This document shows, piece after piece, positions 27,968 through 37,815 of a stretch of DNA of 64,000 nucleotides. Each line of letters opens with the position of its first letter. Position 1 is the first letter of the stretch. This DNA is from Pseudovibrio axinellae (GTDB taxonomy: Bacteria; Pseudomonadota; Alphaproteobacteria; Rhizobiales; Stappiaceae): the NCBI RefSeq assembly GCF_900110875.1, contig NZ_FOFM01000004.1:124001-188000 (forward strand). The letters are read 5' to 3'. The notes beneath the pieces were generated by a model. The model was not told where the DNA came from. It saw nothing but the letters and a program-made list of their open reading frames with translations, and searched no databases. A program made the translations under genes and the position numbers.

Positions 27968-30097
27968 ATGACTGAACTTATCGTTACCATCGCGTGCGGT
28001 TTGCTATCTGTCGTTTATGGCATTTGGGCAATTCAAAATGTGATGGCTGCTGACACCGGGTCTGCGAGGATGCAGGAAATTGCCGGTGCCATTCAAGAGG
28101 GTGCGCAAGCATACCTCACTCGTCAGTACACTAGTGTTGCACTTGTTGGCGTTGTTATCTTCGCCATAATCGCCTATTTGCTGTCCATCACAGTCGCCAT
28201 TGGATTTGCTATTGGTGCCATTCTTTCTGGTGCTGCAGGTTTTATTGGAATGCTCGTCTCCGTACGGGCTAATGTTCGCACTGCGCAAGCTGCAAGTCAG
28301 AGCCTTGGGGCAGGCCTGTCAATCGCATTTCGCTCCGGTACAGTTACCGGGATGTTTGTTGCTGGCCTCGCTCTGTTGGGTGTTGCCGTTTATTATCTGA
28401 TCCTCACCGGACCTATGGGTATTGACCCAACATCTCGCACAGTTGTTGATGCTCTGGTGGCTCTTGGCTTCGGGGCATCGTTGATTTCCATCTTCGCCCG
28501 TCTTGGCGGTGGTATCTTTACAAAAGGTGCTGATGTTGGTGGAGATCTTGTTGGTAAGGTTGAAGCTGGCATTCCTGAGGACGACCCGCGTAACCCAGCA
28601 ACAATTGCAGATAACGTTGGCGATAACGTCGGTGACTGCGCTGGTATGGCTGCTGATTTGTTTGAAACCTATGCGGTGACACTGGTTGCCACGATGGTCT
28701 TGGCAGCTATCTATTTTGCAGGTACGGCTGAACTTCAGGCAGCAATGCTTTACCCAATGCTGATTTGTGGCGTTTGCTCTGTCGCATCCATTATCGGAAC
28801 GTTCTTTGTTCGCCTTGGCGCTTCCAACTCCATTATGGGTGCGCTCTACAAGGGCTTTATTGCGACTGCGGTTGTCTCATTGATTATTCTATATCCGCTG
28901 ACCTACTGGGTCTTTGGAGGGATGGATACACTGCTGACGATGAGTAACGGCGTCAGCTTTACTCCGTTGGATCTGTTCTTCTGCGGTGTTTCCGGCCTTG
29001 TGGTGACAGGTCTGATCATCTGGATCACCGAGTATTATACTGGTACGAATTTCCGTCCTGTGCAGGCGATCGCACGTGCATCTGAGACAGGGCATGGTAC
29101 CAACGTTATTCAGGGTCTGGCGGTTTCCATGGAATCCACCGCGCTTCCAGCACTGGTTATCATTGCAGGTATTATCGTGACGTTTCAGCTTGCTGGATTG
29201 TTCGGTATTGCAATTGCAGTGACAACAATGCTGGCGCTGGCGGGTATGGTTGTGGCGCTGGATGCTTTTGGTCCTGTGACTGATAATGCTGGTGGCATTG
29301 CGGAAATGGCTGAGCTTCCTGCTGAAGTGCGTAGCACGACAGATGCACTTGATGCTGTTGGTAACACCACTAAAGCGGTGACCAAGGGCTATGCAATCGG
29401 TTCTGCTGGTTTGGGTGCCTTGGTGCTGTTTACAGCTTATACCGAGGATCTGAAGTTCTTCGTCGCCAACTCTGATCGGTTCCCTTACTTTCAGGGGATG
29501 ACTGAAGCCTCTATCGATTTCTCACTGTCCAACCCGTATGTGGTGGTCGGTTTGTTCTTTGGTGGCCTGCTTCCCTTCCTGTTTGGCGGAATGGCTATGA
29601 CAGCGGTTGGCCGGGCAGCGGGAGCCGTTGTTGAAGAGGTGCGTCGTCAGTTTAAAGAGCATCCAGGTATCATGAAGGGTGAGGTTCGCCCCGATTATGG
29701 CCGTGCAGTTGATATGCTGACTAAGGCTGCGATTAAGGAAATGATCATTCCGAGTATGCTGCCTGTGCTGTCTCCAATTGTTATCTACTTCTTGATTGAA
29801 GCAATTGCTGGCAAAGCAAATGCCTTTGCATCCCTAGGCGCTATGCTGCTTGGTGTGATTGTGACGGGCTTGTTTGTGGCGCTTTCCATGACCGCTGGTG
29901 GCGGAGCATGGGACAATGCCAAGAAGTATATTGAAGACGGTCATTACGGCGGTAAGGGCTCTGAAGCTCACAAAGCTGCTGTCACAGGCGATACGGTCGG
30001 CGATCCTTATAAGGATACTGCTGGCCCAGCTGTAAACCCAATGATCAAGATCACCAATATTGTGGCTTTGCTGCTCCTGGCAGTGCTGGCCCACTAA
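27968..30097 (+). CDS. hppA: K+-independent, membrane-bound proton-pumping pyrophosphatase
   Basis: The 709-residue integral membrane enzyme couples hydrolysis of pyrophosphate to proton export. It has about 16 helices. The pyrophosphate-binding motif near residue 195 includes [17 protein letters not shown], followed by [19 protein letters not shown]. The K+-independent type is indicated by a Lys in GNTTKA; K+-dependent forms have Ala there. The C-terminal [16 protein letters not shown] closes the active site. GGGGAGGAAAT precedes the ATG, and a strong terminator follows the stop. Confidence 0.96.
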   Translation: MTELIVTIACGLLSVVYGIWAIQNVMAADTGSARMQEIAGAIQEGAQAYLTRQYTSVALVGVVIFAIIAYLLSITVAIGFAIGAILSGAAGFIGMLVSVRANVRTAQAASQSLGAGLSIAFRSGTVTGMFVAGLALLGVAVYYLILTGPMGIDPTSRTVVDALVALGFGASLISIFARLGGGIFTKGADVGGDLVGKVEAGIPEDDPRNPATIADNVGDNVGDCAGMAADLFETYAVTLVATMVLAAIYFAGTAELQAAMLYPMLICGVCSVASIIGTFFVRLGASNSIMGALYKGFIATAVVSLIILYPLTYWVFGGMDTLLTMSNGVSFTPLDLFFCGVSGLVVTGLIIWITEYYTGTNFRPVQAIARASETGHGTNVIQGLAVSMESTALPALVIIAGIIVTFQLAGLFGIAIAVTTMLALAGMVVALDAFGPVTDNAGGIAEMAELPAEVRSTTDALDAVGNTTKAVTKGYAIGSAGLGALVLFTAYTEDLKFFVANSDRFPYFQGMTEASIDFSLSNPYVVVGLFFGGLLPFLFGGMAMTAVGRAAGAVVEEVRRQFKEHPGIMKGEVRPDYGRAVDMLTKAAIKEMIIPSMLPVLSPIVIYFLIEAIAGKANAFASLGAMLLGVIVTGLFVALSMTAGGGAWDNAKKYIEDGHYGGKGSEAHKAAVTGDTVGDPYKDTAGPAVNPMIKITNIVALLLLAVLAH

Positions 30098-30119
30098 TAG
30101 ACTCTGGTTGATCCGATTA

Positions 30120-30154
30120 AAAACCCGGCGATGAACTCGCCGGGTTTTCTTTTA
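30120..30154 (+). terminator. Rho-independent terminator after hppA
   Basis: CCCGGCGA pairs with TCGCCGGG around a five-base loop, then TTTTCTTTT. It ends at the stop codon of the convergent thioesterase gene and may serve both. Confidence 0.92.
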
Positions 30155-30568
30155 GCTTAGTTGGGGTAGAAGGGCTTCCAGCTTCGCGCGCAAATCTTGC
30201 GGAATCGGGATGGCCTTTCGTTTCTCCAAATCCATATGGACGCCAAGAAGTTGTACAGAGGCTACTTCTGTATGGTCTTGTGCCTTGTACATAATGTGTT
30301 GGAAGCGAACGGTCTTGTCAGAAACCTCCAAGAAGCCGGACTTGATGTAAAGAAGTTCGCCTGCGGAGACTTCAGCCATGAATTTTGTTTTGGCTTCCAG
30401 TGCAGCGACGGCTCTTTTTTCAGATTTAACCGTATCTTTAGAGAGGCCCACACTGGTGAACAGGTGCCAGCTTGCTTCATCAAACTTGGCTGTATACCAC
30501 GTCACGTTCATGTGGCCTAAAACGTCTTCCTGGTGCGGGTCAACAAACCCTCGGTATGTCTCAATCAT
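30152..30568 (-). CDS. 4-hydroxybenzoyl-CoA-thioesterase-fold acyl-CoA thioesterase
   Basis: The 138-residue protein has the hot-dog fold of the 4HBT/YbgC group. DPHQEDVLGHMNVTWYTAKF near residue 10 carries the catalytic Asp and the GHMN motif. Such enzymes cleave acyl-CoA thioesters; the chain preference is unknown. It is convergent with hppA and shares its terminator. Confidence 0.82.
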   Translation of the reverse strand: MIETYRGFVDPHQEDVLGHMNVTWYTAKFDEASWHLFTSVGLSKDTVKSEKRAVAALEAKTKFMAEVSAGELLYIKSGFLEVSDKTVRFQHIMYKAQDHTEVASVQLLGVHMDLEKRKAIPIPQDLRAKLEALLPQLS

Positions 30569-30657
30569 CTCAAATTCCTTAAAAATATTGTGGTTATCAC
30601 TTTAGGAAGTCTGAGAGATCGCGTCATTTATACTGTGGGATATGTTTTTGCGAAATT

Positions 30658-30695
30658 GCAAAAAAAAAGGCCGATGTTCTGCGAGGAACATCGGC
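30658..30695 (-). terminator. Rho-independent terminator after the BamE-like gene
   Basis: On the minus strand a ten-base-pair stem (30670-30679 with 30686-30695) is followed by at least nine T residues. It lies about 45 bases after the BamE-like stop codon. Confidence 0.92.
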
Positions 30696-30740
30696 TCAAA
30701 TTTGCATTTTCTACCTAATTTCTTAGGTCTCTAAGAGTTT

Positions 30741-31178
30741 TTACAGGCCAATCGATGGGTTCGCCGCACCGCGCAGAATCTGTGTCAACAGACCGTAATC
30801 GGCACCACCGGTGCGTGTCTTTCTACCAAGGTAATCAAAGACTTTTCCATCCTCAATGCCGTAATCGGCAACAGATTTAACGTAACCATCCCTATCAAAA
30901 TAAACTGCGACAACACGCTGGTCTACGATAGATGGAGACCAGAATGCCACTGTTTCGCTCTTTTGCGAGATATAATAGTAAGCTTCGCCGTCCATGTTAG
31001 ATGTGGTGGACGGGCTCCCAAGGAGAAGTTCCACCTGCTCTCGGCTGGAACCAACTTGAACATCTTGAATTGCATCAGGTGAAACGACCTGGCCATGCGT
31101 TAACGTCTGGGTGAAGCAGCCAGCCAGAGGCAGGCTCAAAAAAGCGAGGAACACAGTATGGCGTGCAAATGCGAACAT
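30741..31178 (-). CDS. bamE: BamE/SmpA-like outer-membrane lipoprotein
   Basis: The protein is a small lipoprotein of the SmpA/OmlA family, a part of the BAM complex that inserts outer-membrane proteins. The lipobox LAGC gives a lipidated Cys, and the core has VSPDAIQDVQVGSSREQVELLLGSP, the family's central block. The ATG at 31178 has AGGA eight bases before it and gives a 20-residue lipoprotein signal; ATGs at 31187 and 31202 are possible. It is divergent from the chaperone gene at 31306. Confidence 0.85.
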   Translation of the reverse strand: MFAFARHTVFLAFLSLPLAGCFTQTLTHGQVVSPDAIQDVQVGSSREQVELLLGSPSTTSNMDGEAYYYISQKSETVAFWSPSIVDQRVVAVYFDRDGYVKSVADYGIEDGKVFDYLGRKTRTGGADYGLLTQILRGAANPSIGL

Positions 31179-31305
31179 TCCAAACATCCTGTTGGCTTGC
31201 ATTATGCAGCAAAATGCAGCAAGCAAGCGGTTTAGATTCAGACTTGTGCTTATGGCATCCTCGTGGCAGGGACACAAGTAACTCGATAAGCTCAAGAGAG
31301 GTGCT

Positions 31306-31866
31306 ATGATCTTCGGTTTTTTCCGTCGACGTAAAGACACATCCGTTAGAATAACATATGAGCGGATTGTCGCGCAGGCGCGGCAACCAGTTTTCTATGA
31401 GCGCTATGGTATACCTGATACGAGCGAAGGTCGCTTCGAGATGATCGTTTTGCACGCTTTTTGTGTCTTCCACCGGTTGCGGGAAGAAGATACGGTCGCA
31501 CGAAAGTTTGCACAGGCTGTCTTTGATTACTTTTTTGAGGATATGGATCAGAGTATGCGCGAGCTTGGTATAGGGGACGAGGGCGTACGTCGGCGTGTTC
31601 GGGTTATGGTAGAATCGTTTTACGGTCGGGCTTCCAGTTATATGGAAGCTCTGGAAAACAAGGATGATACGGCTCTCTTTGACGCGTTTGAAAGAAACAT
31701 CTATGGGCAAAGCTGCGAACCTGTTGCGGTCAGGGCGCTGGTTCATTACATGCATGAGGCGGTAGCAGGTCTTGCTGTCCTTCCTACTAAAGAAATTCTC
31801 GCGGGCGACATTGAGTTTGTGGCTCCAAAAACAGAACTAATAAGGGAAAGCGCCAGCGATGGCTGA
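31306..31866 (+). CDS. Ubiquinol-cytochrome c chaperone (CBP3-like) family protein
   Basis: The 186-residue protein fits the CBP3/UPF0174 family, linked in mitochondria to assembly of cytochrome bc1. Key parts are YGIPDTSEGRFEMIVLHAF near residue 38, QAVFDYFFEDMDQSMRELGIGD near 65, and VRRRVRVMVESFYGR. Its 3' end overlaps the start of the DUF177 gene by eight bases, so the two are translationally linked, as in other alphaproteobacteria. Its role in respiratory assembly is inferred from the family. Confidence 0.85.
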   Translation: MIFGFFRRRKDTSVRITYERIVAQARQPVFYERYGIPDTSEGRFEMIVLHAFCVFHRLREEDTVARKFAQAVFDYFFEDMDQSMRELGIGDEGVRRRVRVMVESFYGRASSYMEALENKDDTALFDAFERNIYGQSCEPVAVRALVHYMHEAVAGLAVLPTKEILAGDIEFVAPKTELIRESASDG

Positions 31867-32440
31867 TACTGATTACCCGTGGGCTTATCTATTCGATGCG
31901 ACAAGGCTTGGAAATAAAACCAAGCATCTTAAACTCACTTTGAACGAGAGTGATCGGGCGCAAATAGCTAAAGCCTATGACTTGATTGAGTTGATTGAGC
32001 TGGAAGTAGACCTTGATTTGCGGCCTTGGCGCCGAGACGGTCTGGCTGCGCGTGGTCACATTCGTGCAAATGCGGTACAGCGGTGTGTTGTAACGCTTGA
32101 GCCGGTTGAGTGCGTGATTAATGAAGAATTCGATCGTACATTCTTACCAGAACAAGATTCTCGAGGACGTCGTCGCCGTGACGACGATACCTTAGAAGTT
32201 GATCTGGACGTTAATGAAAGCGATCCACCGGATTATTTCGAGGGACCGCAGGTGGACCTTGGGGCCATCATTTGTGAACATTTTGCTTTGGGTTTAGACC
32301 CTTTTGCACGGGCGAAAGGGGTTGAAATGGACGAGAAATATGCTCCAAACCCAGAGGAAGAACAAAAACAGGATGAAGAGCAAAAACCTTCTCCCTTTGC
32401 TGCACTTGAAGCCTTTACTGGAAAAATAAATAAATCTTAG
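31859..32440 (+). CDS. DUF177 (YceD-like) protein
   Basis: The 193-residue protein matches the YceD/DUF177 family of unknown function, which often sits before rpmF or plsX. The conserved RCVVTLEPVECVI near residue 78 and PPDYFEGPQVDLGAIICEHF near 123 are visible, followed by LDPFARAKG. The C-terminus is charged. It starts within the preceding chaperone gene. No rpmF gene lies between it and plsX. Confidence 0.88.
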   Translation: MADTDYPWAYLFDATRLGNKTKHLKLTLNESDRAQIAKAYDLIELIELEVDLDLRPWRRDGLAARGHIRANAVQRCVVTLEPVECVINEEFDRTFLPEQDSRGRRRRDDDTLEVDLDVNESDPPDYFEGPQVDLGAIICEHFALGLDPFARAKGVEMDEKYAPNPEEEQKQDEEQKPSPFAALEAFTGKINKS

Positions 32441-32599
32441 ATTGCTGCAAAGGTTTTTTAGAGATGAGTGTTGCGAGACGTTTATGATTGAGTATCTTCG
32501 CGACACGCATTTCCATTGTACTTAGGAAAATGCTCTTAAATATTCCATGGTCTGCCTGTAAGCGGCCAGACTTTGTTGGGACAAGGCAAGAAGTTGGAA

Positions 32600-33649
32600 A
32601 TGTCTAAAAAAATATGTATTTCTCTTGATGCTATGGGAGGGGATTACGGTGTCGACGTGGTGTTGCCCGCAGCTGATATGGTATTGCAACGCTGCCCGAG
32701 TATCGAACTCTTGCTTTTCGGGGACCTTAAAGTCATCGAGCCTATGCTTGAGGAATACCCTCGTTTGAAACAAGCTGCTCTACTGCGTCACTGCGATGTG
32801 TCCATTGGTATGGATGAGAAGCCAAGTCAGGCGCTACGCAAGGGCCGTGGCAAATCCTCCATGTGGCAGTCCATCGCGGCTGTGAAAAATGGTGAAGCTG
32901 ATGTTGCTGTCTCCGCTGGTAATACAGGCGCGCTGATGGCTATGGCCAAGTTTTGCTTGCGCACCATGTCTGGAATTGAGCGGCCTGCACTGGCTGCGAT
33001 ATGGCCGACAATGCGCGGTGAATCCATCGTTCTTGATGTGGGCGCAACGATTGGTGCGGATGCCCAGCAGCTGATTGACTTTGCTATCTTGGGATGTGCA
33101 ATGTCGCGTTCTATCCATGGTATCAATCAGCCAACTGTAGGTCTTCTCAACGTTGGAGTTGAAGAGGTAAAGGGTGTTGAGGAAGTGCGAACTGCCGGCA
33201 AGATGCTACGCAGCCTTTCTCCGCCAAACCTTGTTTACTCTGGTTTCGTTGAGGGCGACGATATCGGCAAGGGTGCTGTTGATGTTGTCGTAACTGAAGG
33301 ATTTGCCGGAAATATCGCGCTCAAGACTGCCGAGGGTACAGTAAAGCAGTTTACTGGTTACCTGCGCGCTGCTATGAACCGTACCCTTATGTCTAAGATT
33401 GGTTATCTGTTTGCCCGTGGTGCGTTTGCACGCCTGCGTGCCAAGCTGGATCCTCGTAAAGTAAATGGGGGTGTGTTCCTGGGTCTGAATGGTATTGTGA
33501 TTAAAAGTCACGGTGGATCAGATGCCGAGGGTTTTGCAGCTGCCGTTGAACTGGCCTACGATATGGCCAGAAATGAACTGATTAAAAAGATCTCAGACGA
33601 TTTGGCAAACTACCATCGCGGTCGTTTCTCTGAAGCTGAAGATAATTGA
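32600..33649 (+). CDS. plsX: Phosphate acyltransferase PlsX
   Basis: PlsX converts acyl-ACP to acyl phosphate for phospholipid synthesis. The 349-residue product begins [19 protein letters not shown] near residue 6, with [17 protein letters not shown] near 95 and [16 protein letters not shown] near 145. The ATG at 32600 matches the family N-terminus; the upstream extension adds nine unrelated residues. fabH follows after ten bases, the usual order. Confidence 0.95.
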   Translation: MSKKICISLDAMGGDYGVDVVLPAADMVLQRCPSIELLLFGDLKVIEPMLEEYPRLKQAALLRHCDVSIGMDEKPSQALRKGRGKSSMWQSIAAVKNGEADVAVSAGNTGALMAMAKFCLRTMSGIERPALAAIWPTMRGESIVLDVGATIGADAQQLIDFAILGCAMSRSIHGINQPTVGLLNVGVEEVKGVEEVRTAGKMLRSLSPPNLVYSGFVEGDDIGKGAVDVVVTEGFAGNIALKTAEGTVKQFTGYLRAAMNRTLMSKIGYLFARGAFARLRAKLDPRKVNGGVFLGLNGIVIKSHGGSDAEGFAAAVELAYDMARNELIKKISDDLANYHRGRFSEAEDN

Positions 33650-33659
33650 AGGGTTTAAA

Positions 33660-34637
33660 GTGAAGGCACTTCGCTCTGTATTCTTAGGCTGCGGCAGCTA
33701 TCTGCCGGAAAAACAAATCACTAACCAGCAGCTTACTGAGTTTGTTGACACGTCTGATGAATGGATTGTTCAGCGTACCGGAATCAAAAACCGATATGTT
33801 GCAGCGGAAGGAGAGTTTACCTCTCACCTGGCTGTGAAGGCGGCTCAAGCAGCCTTGGAAAGTGCTGGTGTAGATGCGCAGGACATCGATATGATTGTTC
33901 TGGCAACTTCGACACCTGATAATACTTTCCCTGCAACAGCTGTTGCCGTTCAAAACGCACTTGGTATCAATCACGGCTTTGCATTTGACGTGCAGGCCGT
34001 GTGTTCAGGCTTCGTTTATGCCGTAACTACTGCGGATGCGTATTTGCGTGGTGGTCTGGCAAAGCGTGCGCTCGTGATTGGTGCTGAGACGTTTTCTCGT
34101 ATTCTTGATTGGGAAGATCGTACGACCTGTGTTCTGTTTGGAGACGGTGCTGGTGCTGTTGTGATGGAAGCGCAAGAAGGCGAGCCCTCTCTTGATCAGA
34201 GCGGCGTTCTTACATGTCACCTGCGTTCTGACGGACGTCATAAAGACAAGCTGTACGTTGATGGTGGTCCTTCCACCACCCAAACGACAGGTTACCTGCG
34301 GATGCAGGGACGCGAAGTCTTTAAGCATGCTGTTGGCATGGTTACCGATGTGATTGAAGATGCCTTTGACGCGACTGGTACCACCGCTGATGATCTGGAC
34401 TGGTTTGTGCCTCACCAGGCGAACCAGCGTATCATTGATGCCTCCGCTAAGAAGCTCGGTATTGCACCTGAAAAGGTCGTGAAGACAGTTGCAGAACACG
34501 GCAACACTTCGGCTGCATCGATTCCTTTGGCACTGGACAGCATTGTTAAAGCTGGCAAGGTGAAAAAGGGCGATCTGATGATGTTGGAGGCCATGGGCGG
34601 CGGGTTTACCTGGGGTTCAGTGCTCCTTAAGTGGTAA
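33660..34637 (+). CDS. fabH: Beta-ketoacyl-ACP synthase III
   Basis: FabH starts fatty acid synthesis by condensing acetyl-CoA with malonyl-ACP. The 325-residue product shows the catalytic triad of the family: Cys in [12 protein letters not shown] near residue 113, His in [11 protein letters not shown] near 252, and Asn in [13 protein letters not shown] near 282. [15 protein letters not shown] near 36 is also typical. It starts with GTG directly after plsX and is followed by ihfA. Confidence 0.95.
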   Translation: MKALRSVFLGCGSYLPEKQITNQQLTEFVDTSDEWIVQRTGIKNRYVAAEGEFTSHLAVKAAQAALESAGVDAQDIDMIVLATSTPDNTFPATAVAVQNALGINHGFAFDVQAVCSGFVYAVTTADAYLRGGLAKRALVIGAETFSRILDWEDRTTCVLFGDGAGAVVMEAQEGEPSLDQSGVLTCHLRSDGRHKDKLYVDGGPSTTQTTGYLRMQGREVFKHAVGMVTDVIEDAFDATGTTADDLDWFVPHQANQRIIDASAKKLGIAPEKVVKTVAEHGNTSAASIPLALDSIVKAGKVKKGDLMMLEAMGGGFTWGSVLLKW

Positions 34638-34772
34638 AAAGCGACAAAAAACCCCAAAGGGTTGCAATTCTTAGCAAATGAGCTGTTGACGCTGACGTCG
34701 GTTGGCCATACCGTAACTTGTTGAAAGCAAGCTTTATTCTTACGGATCATGGCTTTACCTGAGGAGGGTGGA

Positions 34773-35084
34773 ATGGGTAGTCACACTGTAACCCGCGCAG
34801 ATTTGTGTGAAGCGGTTTATCAGAAAGTCGGCCTATCTCGGACTGAATCTGCTGAACTTGTGGAGCAGGTACTTGCAGAGATCTCTGCCAGCCTTGAAAA
34901 AGGCGATTCTGTCAAATTGTCTAGCTTTGGCTCTTTTATCGTTCGCTCGAAAGGTGAACGCATAGGCCGTAACCCAAAAACAGGCGAAGAAGTTCCGATT
35001 TCTCCTCGCCGGGTGATGGTATTCAAGCCAAGCAATGTTCTTAAGCAGCGCATTAATGATGCTCTGGTTGAGGGCGTCAGCTGA
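34773..35084 (+). CDS. ihfA: Integration host factor subunit alpha
   Basis: IhfA with IhfB bends DNA in recombination and transcription. The 103-residue protein has the HU/IHF core: [19 protein letters not shown] at the N-terminus, [21 protein letters not shown] in the middle and [17 protein letters not shown] near the end. The ATG at 34773 is preceded by GAGGAGG. The fabH-ihfA-merR order is conserved in the group. It is intact. Confidence 0.95.
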   Translation: MGSHTVTRADLCEAVYQKVGLSRTESAELVEQVLAEISASLEKGDSVKLSSFGSFIVRSKGERIGRNPKTGEEVPISPRRVMVFKPSNVLKQRINDALVEGVS

Positions 35085-35124
35085 TTTGCTGCCCCAAAAT
35101 ATTTAGGTTTAGAGGGTTTGCATC

Positions 35125-35841
35125 GTGGAGAAGAGCGCCGACGCGTTCCGCACAATTAGTGAAGTAGCAAGTGAACTGGATTTACCGCAGCATGTTTTGC
35201 GGTTCTGGGAAACACGATTTACACAGATCAGGCCTTTGAAGCGAGGTGGTGGTCGACGCTACTACAGACCTGACGACCTTGAGCTTTTGCGCGGTATCCG
35301 CCATTTGCTCTACGGGGAAGGCTACACGATTAAAGGCGTGCAACGTATTTTGCGTGAGCAAGGTGTGCGCGTCGTTATGGATGTCTGGAAAGAAGGGGCT
35401 GGTGTTGTAATTCCAGCCTCGGCGAGTACAGCTGTACCGGCGGGCGTTGCCCCAGATCCTTCCCTGGTTCGTGAGGGCTCAGTTCACAGCGCGGCAGAAG
35501 CTGTAATGGAACAAGCTGTTCTAGTGCCTGCAAGGCAGGTGTTTGAACCGCAGGAAAACTGGGTTGCTGACAGTTCAGGGGCTGACATGCAAGCGGAATT
35601 TCCGCTTGAAGATGAAACTGAACCTCAGATGCCATTGCCTTCCGGTTTGTTGCCGGATGACGAGCCTTCGACCCACGGGAAGAGTGGACATGGAGCCTTT
35701 GGCTTTATGGACCGTTTGATGGGCTCTGACAGAGATGAGGCTTCTGGCGCGAAAGGGTTGTCCAAGGACAATGTAGACCGGCTGCAATCCACGCTCTTTG
35801 AGTTGTTGGAATGTAAACGTATGCTAGATCAGGCGCGCTGA
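35125..35841 (+). CDS. MerR-family transcriptional regulator
   Basis: The 238-residue protein has an N-terminal MerR winged helix (about residues 8-80) with [20 protein letters not shown] and [13 protein letters not shown] long, Pro- and Glu-rich region follows, then a conserved C-terminal block ending [18 protein letters not shown]. Proteins of this kind always follow ihfA in Hyphomicrobiales, and their regulon is unknown. The start is a GTG at 35125. The 3' half of the gene is repeated, with changes, at 37452. In relatives a tRNA-Pro gene follows closely; here 7 kb of accessory DNA lies between them. Confidence 0.9.
   Translation: MEKSADAFRTISEVASELDLPQHVLRFWETRFTQIRPLKRGGGRRYYRPDDLELLRGIRHLLYGEGYTIKGVQRILREQGVRVVMDVWKEGAGVVIPASASTAVPAGVAPDPSLVREGSVHSAAEAVMEQAVLVPARQVFEPQENWVADSSGADMQAEFPLEDETEPQMPLPSGLLPDDEPSTHGKSGHGAFGFMDRLMGSDRDEASGAKGLSKDNVDRLQSTLFELLECKRMLDQAR
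35466..35802 (+). repeat. Copy 1 of the merR 3' repeat (337 bp)
   Basis: This part of merR encodes the C-terminal half and is matched without insertions or deletions by 37452-37788. The two copies differ at many positions, mostly third codon positions. Copy 1 is the intact, expressed version. Confidence 0.9.
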
Positions 35842-35857
35842 TTTAATGAAATGTGAG

Positions 35858-35887
35858 ACTCAGGTGATACAATATAAACACCTGAGT
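35858..35887 (+). terminator. Hairpin after merR
   Basis: ACTCAGGTG at 35858-35866 pairs with CACCTGAGT at 35879-35887, and four more bases pair beyond a bulge. The T run is missing, so it is only a possible terminator. Confidence 0.45.
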
Positions 35888-35903
35888 TCACGATACACTA
35901 TGG

Positions 35904-36122
35904 TCAACCAGACCTGCTTTCCCATTGCATTTTATAGGTTTTGCTAGGGTTGCGTGATTGGTCAGGCTCCCTTGGTGGAGATTGCGCGTATATGACTTCA
36001 CATAGGCTTTTGGCTTGTCGTCTCAGGGCATTGTCAGGTTGTTTGGAGTTCTGAACTTCTGTAAATGCATTCCAGCACTCTGCCTTGACGTTTTCCTCGG
36101 CTTGTAGGTGCGCACTTCCCAC
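35904..36122 (-). CDS. Small hypothetical ORF
   Basis: This 72-codon frame on the minus strand has a plausible soluble composition with an alpha-helical middle (VKAECWNAFTEVQN), but no clear ribosome site and no known family. It lies just after the VOC gene on the same strand. It could equally be chance. Confidence 0.2.
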   Translation of the reverse strand: MGSAHLQAEENVKAECWNAFTEVQNSKQPDNALRRQAKSLCEVIYAQSPPREPDQSRNPSKTYKMQWESRSG

Positions 36123-36152
36123 GTAATATCATTGGCGATGCAGGTGCAGGTA

Positions 36153-36533
36153 TTACGCAGGCACGGTCAGATCTTGTGCAAACATCATCGCGTTGCCATC
36201 AGGGTCGTAGAAGGTTGCAGTGCTCACCATGCCTTCGATGGTTTGGGTTGCGCCATCAAACCTCACGCCTGCGGCCTCCAAAGAACTGCGCGCACTCTCA
36301 ATGTCACCAATGCCAAAAACCGGAACCGTGTTGCCGGGAGTAGGCTTAGCCTGCTCGCCGAGACCAAGAGTAACGCCAGCCGTTTTGGTCTTCATCTCGC
36401 TCCAGCCGGCCTCATCAATGTGATGAACGAGCTCAAAGCCGAGCATGGCGGTGTACCACTCAGCGCTCACATGACGATCGCGAACAGAAATCGCGAGGGT
36501 AATTGTATTTTCCAAAGAAACCAGAGACATCAT
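36153..36533 (-). CDS. VOC (glyoxalase/bleomycin-resistance fold) protein
   Basis: The 126-residue protein has the two beta-alpha-beta-beta-beta units of the VOC fold. LENTITLAISVRDRHVSAEW begins the first, and GIGDIESARSSLEAAGVRF the second, with FYDPDGNAMMFAQ at the metal-binding Glu/Asp end. VOC members include glyoxalases, dioxygenases and resistance proteins, so no reaction is assigned. The start at 36533 (or 36530) follows AAGGAAAA; the longer frame runs through the divergent gene. It is divergent from an HxlR regulator with 37 bases between them. Confidence 0.8.
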   Translation of the reverse strand: MMSLVSLENTITLAISVRDRHVSAEWYTAMLGFELVHHIDEAGWSEMKTKTAGVTLGLGEQAKPTPGNTVPVFGIGDIESARSSLEAAGVRFDGATQTIEGMVSTATFYDPDGNAMMFAQDLTVPA

Positions 36534-36552
36534 ATTTTCCTTTTGCTGAAAA

Positions 36553-36572
36553 ATAAAGTAACTATACTTTAT
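36553..36572. promoter_or_regulatory. Palindromic operator between the VOC and HxlR genes
   Basis: ATAAAGTA at 36553-36560 and TACTTTAT at 36565-36572 are exact reverse complements separated by ACTA. The right arm ends in the hxlR start codon. The position in the 37-base divergent gap fits autoregulation and control of the VOC gene by the HxlR protein. Confidence 0.65.
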
Positions 36573-37107
36573 GGACATTACGACACTTGTCAAGCTCACG
36601 TCTCGGGCTTGGTCTCTAAATATTCTGGCTCTCTTGCATTCCGGCGTTCCCGGCAGACAGGCACCGCTGCTGGCTGCATCGGGCGCTGGCCGCACGTCGT
36701 TTTCGGCAAGTCTTGAGCATCTGACCCAGCTAAAACTACTGGAGAGGAACCCTGGTCACGGTCACCCGCTGCGCCCCGAGTTCCGCTTGACCCCGGCAGG
36801 CATCAAGGCTGCCGAAATCGCCAGCAAGATTGTGACTGCAGTTCCGAATGAGAAGGAGTTCGCCCTGCTGCGCAAAAGCTGGACAGTTCCCATTTTAGCA
36901 CTCACCGCTGCTCCGCAGCGCTTCTCGGGAATAAGAACGAACCTGGTACCAATCACTGATCGCGCGCTGTCTACCTCGCTGGTTCAACTGGAAGAACGAG
37001 AGTGGATCAAACGCGACATCAATACTGCTGCCCGCGTCCCATTCCCCACCTACTGTGCGGCAAACGCCGGACAGCAAATTAACTGTGCAATCGATCTACG
37101 GGTGTGA
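36571..37107 (+). CDS. HxlR-type winged-helix transcriptional regulator
   Basis: The 178-residue protein has an HxlR-like winged helix: WSLNILALLHSGVPGRQAPLL begins the DNA-binding part, and SFSASLEHLTQLKLLERN holds the recognition helix. A second winged-helix-like half follows (WTVPILALTAAPQRFSGIR, then LSTSLVQLEEREWIKRD), so the protein looks like a tandem of two HxlR domains. HxlR proteins often sense quinones or aldehydes. It is divergent from the VOC gene, its likely target. It has no ribosome site in the usual place, and the start codon lies in the operator, suggesting a leaderless transcript. Confidence 0.78.
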   Translation: MDITTLVKLTSRAWSLNILALLHSGVPGRQAPLLAASGAGRTSFSASLEHLTQLKLLERNPGHGHPLRPEFRLTPAGIKAAEIASKIVTAVPNEKEFALLRKSWTVPILALTAAPQRFSGIRTNLVPITDRALSTSLVQLEEREWIKRDINTAARVPFPTYCAANAGQQINCAIDLRV

Positions 37108-37451
37108 GGGGGCGAGTGAAATGCCGTGGCATGAACACCGCTCAGCCCAATCACGCTGGGATATCAAACTGTGCGACCCTTTTTGCTGCGTGACCCTTTG
37201 ATAAATGAACTAAAAAGAGCGTTCGAGACCTTCATCAGAGCGACGTCACCAACGTCAATCAACTTGGCAATGCCCTTTCAATGTGAATACAGAGAGACAA
37301 GCGTGGTTGCGGAGGTTTTTCCTCTGTTCGTGCTCCGAATGATTCCTTCTGACAAGCTATGTAAAAATTGTGTTCTGTATATTTTGTATAGCTAACACGT
37401 GCGCAAAATAGGAACGAATTGGTGAAATCAAAAGATCGGCAATGGTTCAAA
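37108..37451. other. Gene-free stretch between hxlR and the merR fragment
   Basis: About 340 bases hold no convincing gene. A 74-codon frame at 37171-37395 has no ribosome site and unlikely composition. The region may contain the junction of the insertion that brought in the merR fragment. Confidence 0.35.
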
Positions 37452-37815
37452 GGTTCGTGAGGGCGCAGTTCACAGTGCGGAATAAGCTGCAATGGAACAG
37501 GTGGTTTTAGTGCCTGAAAGGCAGGTGTTTGAACCGCATGAAGACTGGGCTGTTGACAGTTCAGGGACTGACATGCAGGCGGATTTGCCGCTTGAAGAAG
37601 AAGCTGAGCCTCAAATGCCATTGCCTTCCGGTTTGTTGCCGGATGACGAGCCTGCGACCCACGGGAAAAGTGGACATGGAGCCTTTGGCTTTATGGATCG
37701 TTTGATGGGCTCTGATAAAGATGAGGCGTCTGGCGCAAAAGGGTTGTCCAAGGACAATGTAGACCGGCTGCAATCCACGCTCTTTGAGCAGTTGAAGCTA
37801 TCAGTGGTGCCTTAG
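37452..37815 (+). pseudogene. Truncated, diverged second copy of the merR 3' half
   Basis: The 337 bases from 37452 to 37788 align without gaps to 35466-35802 of merR. An in-frame TAA lies where merR reads Ala-Glu near 37485. The tail beyond 37788 is unrelated, so the normal C-terminus (ELLECKRML...) is replaced by QLKLSVVP. The HTH region is absent. Many changes are silent or conservative, which points to a copy that diverged as a working gene in another lineage before it became a fragment here. It could still be read from the ATG at 37492 as a 107-residue peptide, but I see no ribosome site that supports this. Confidence 0.85.
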
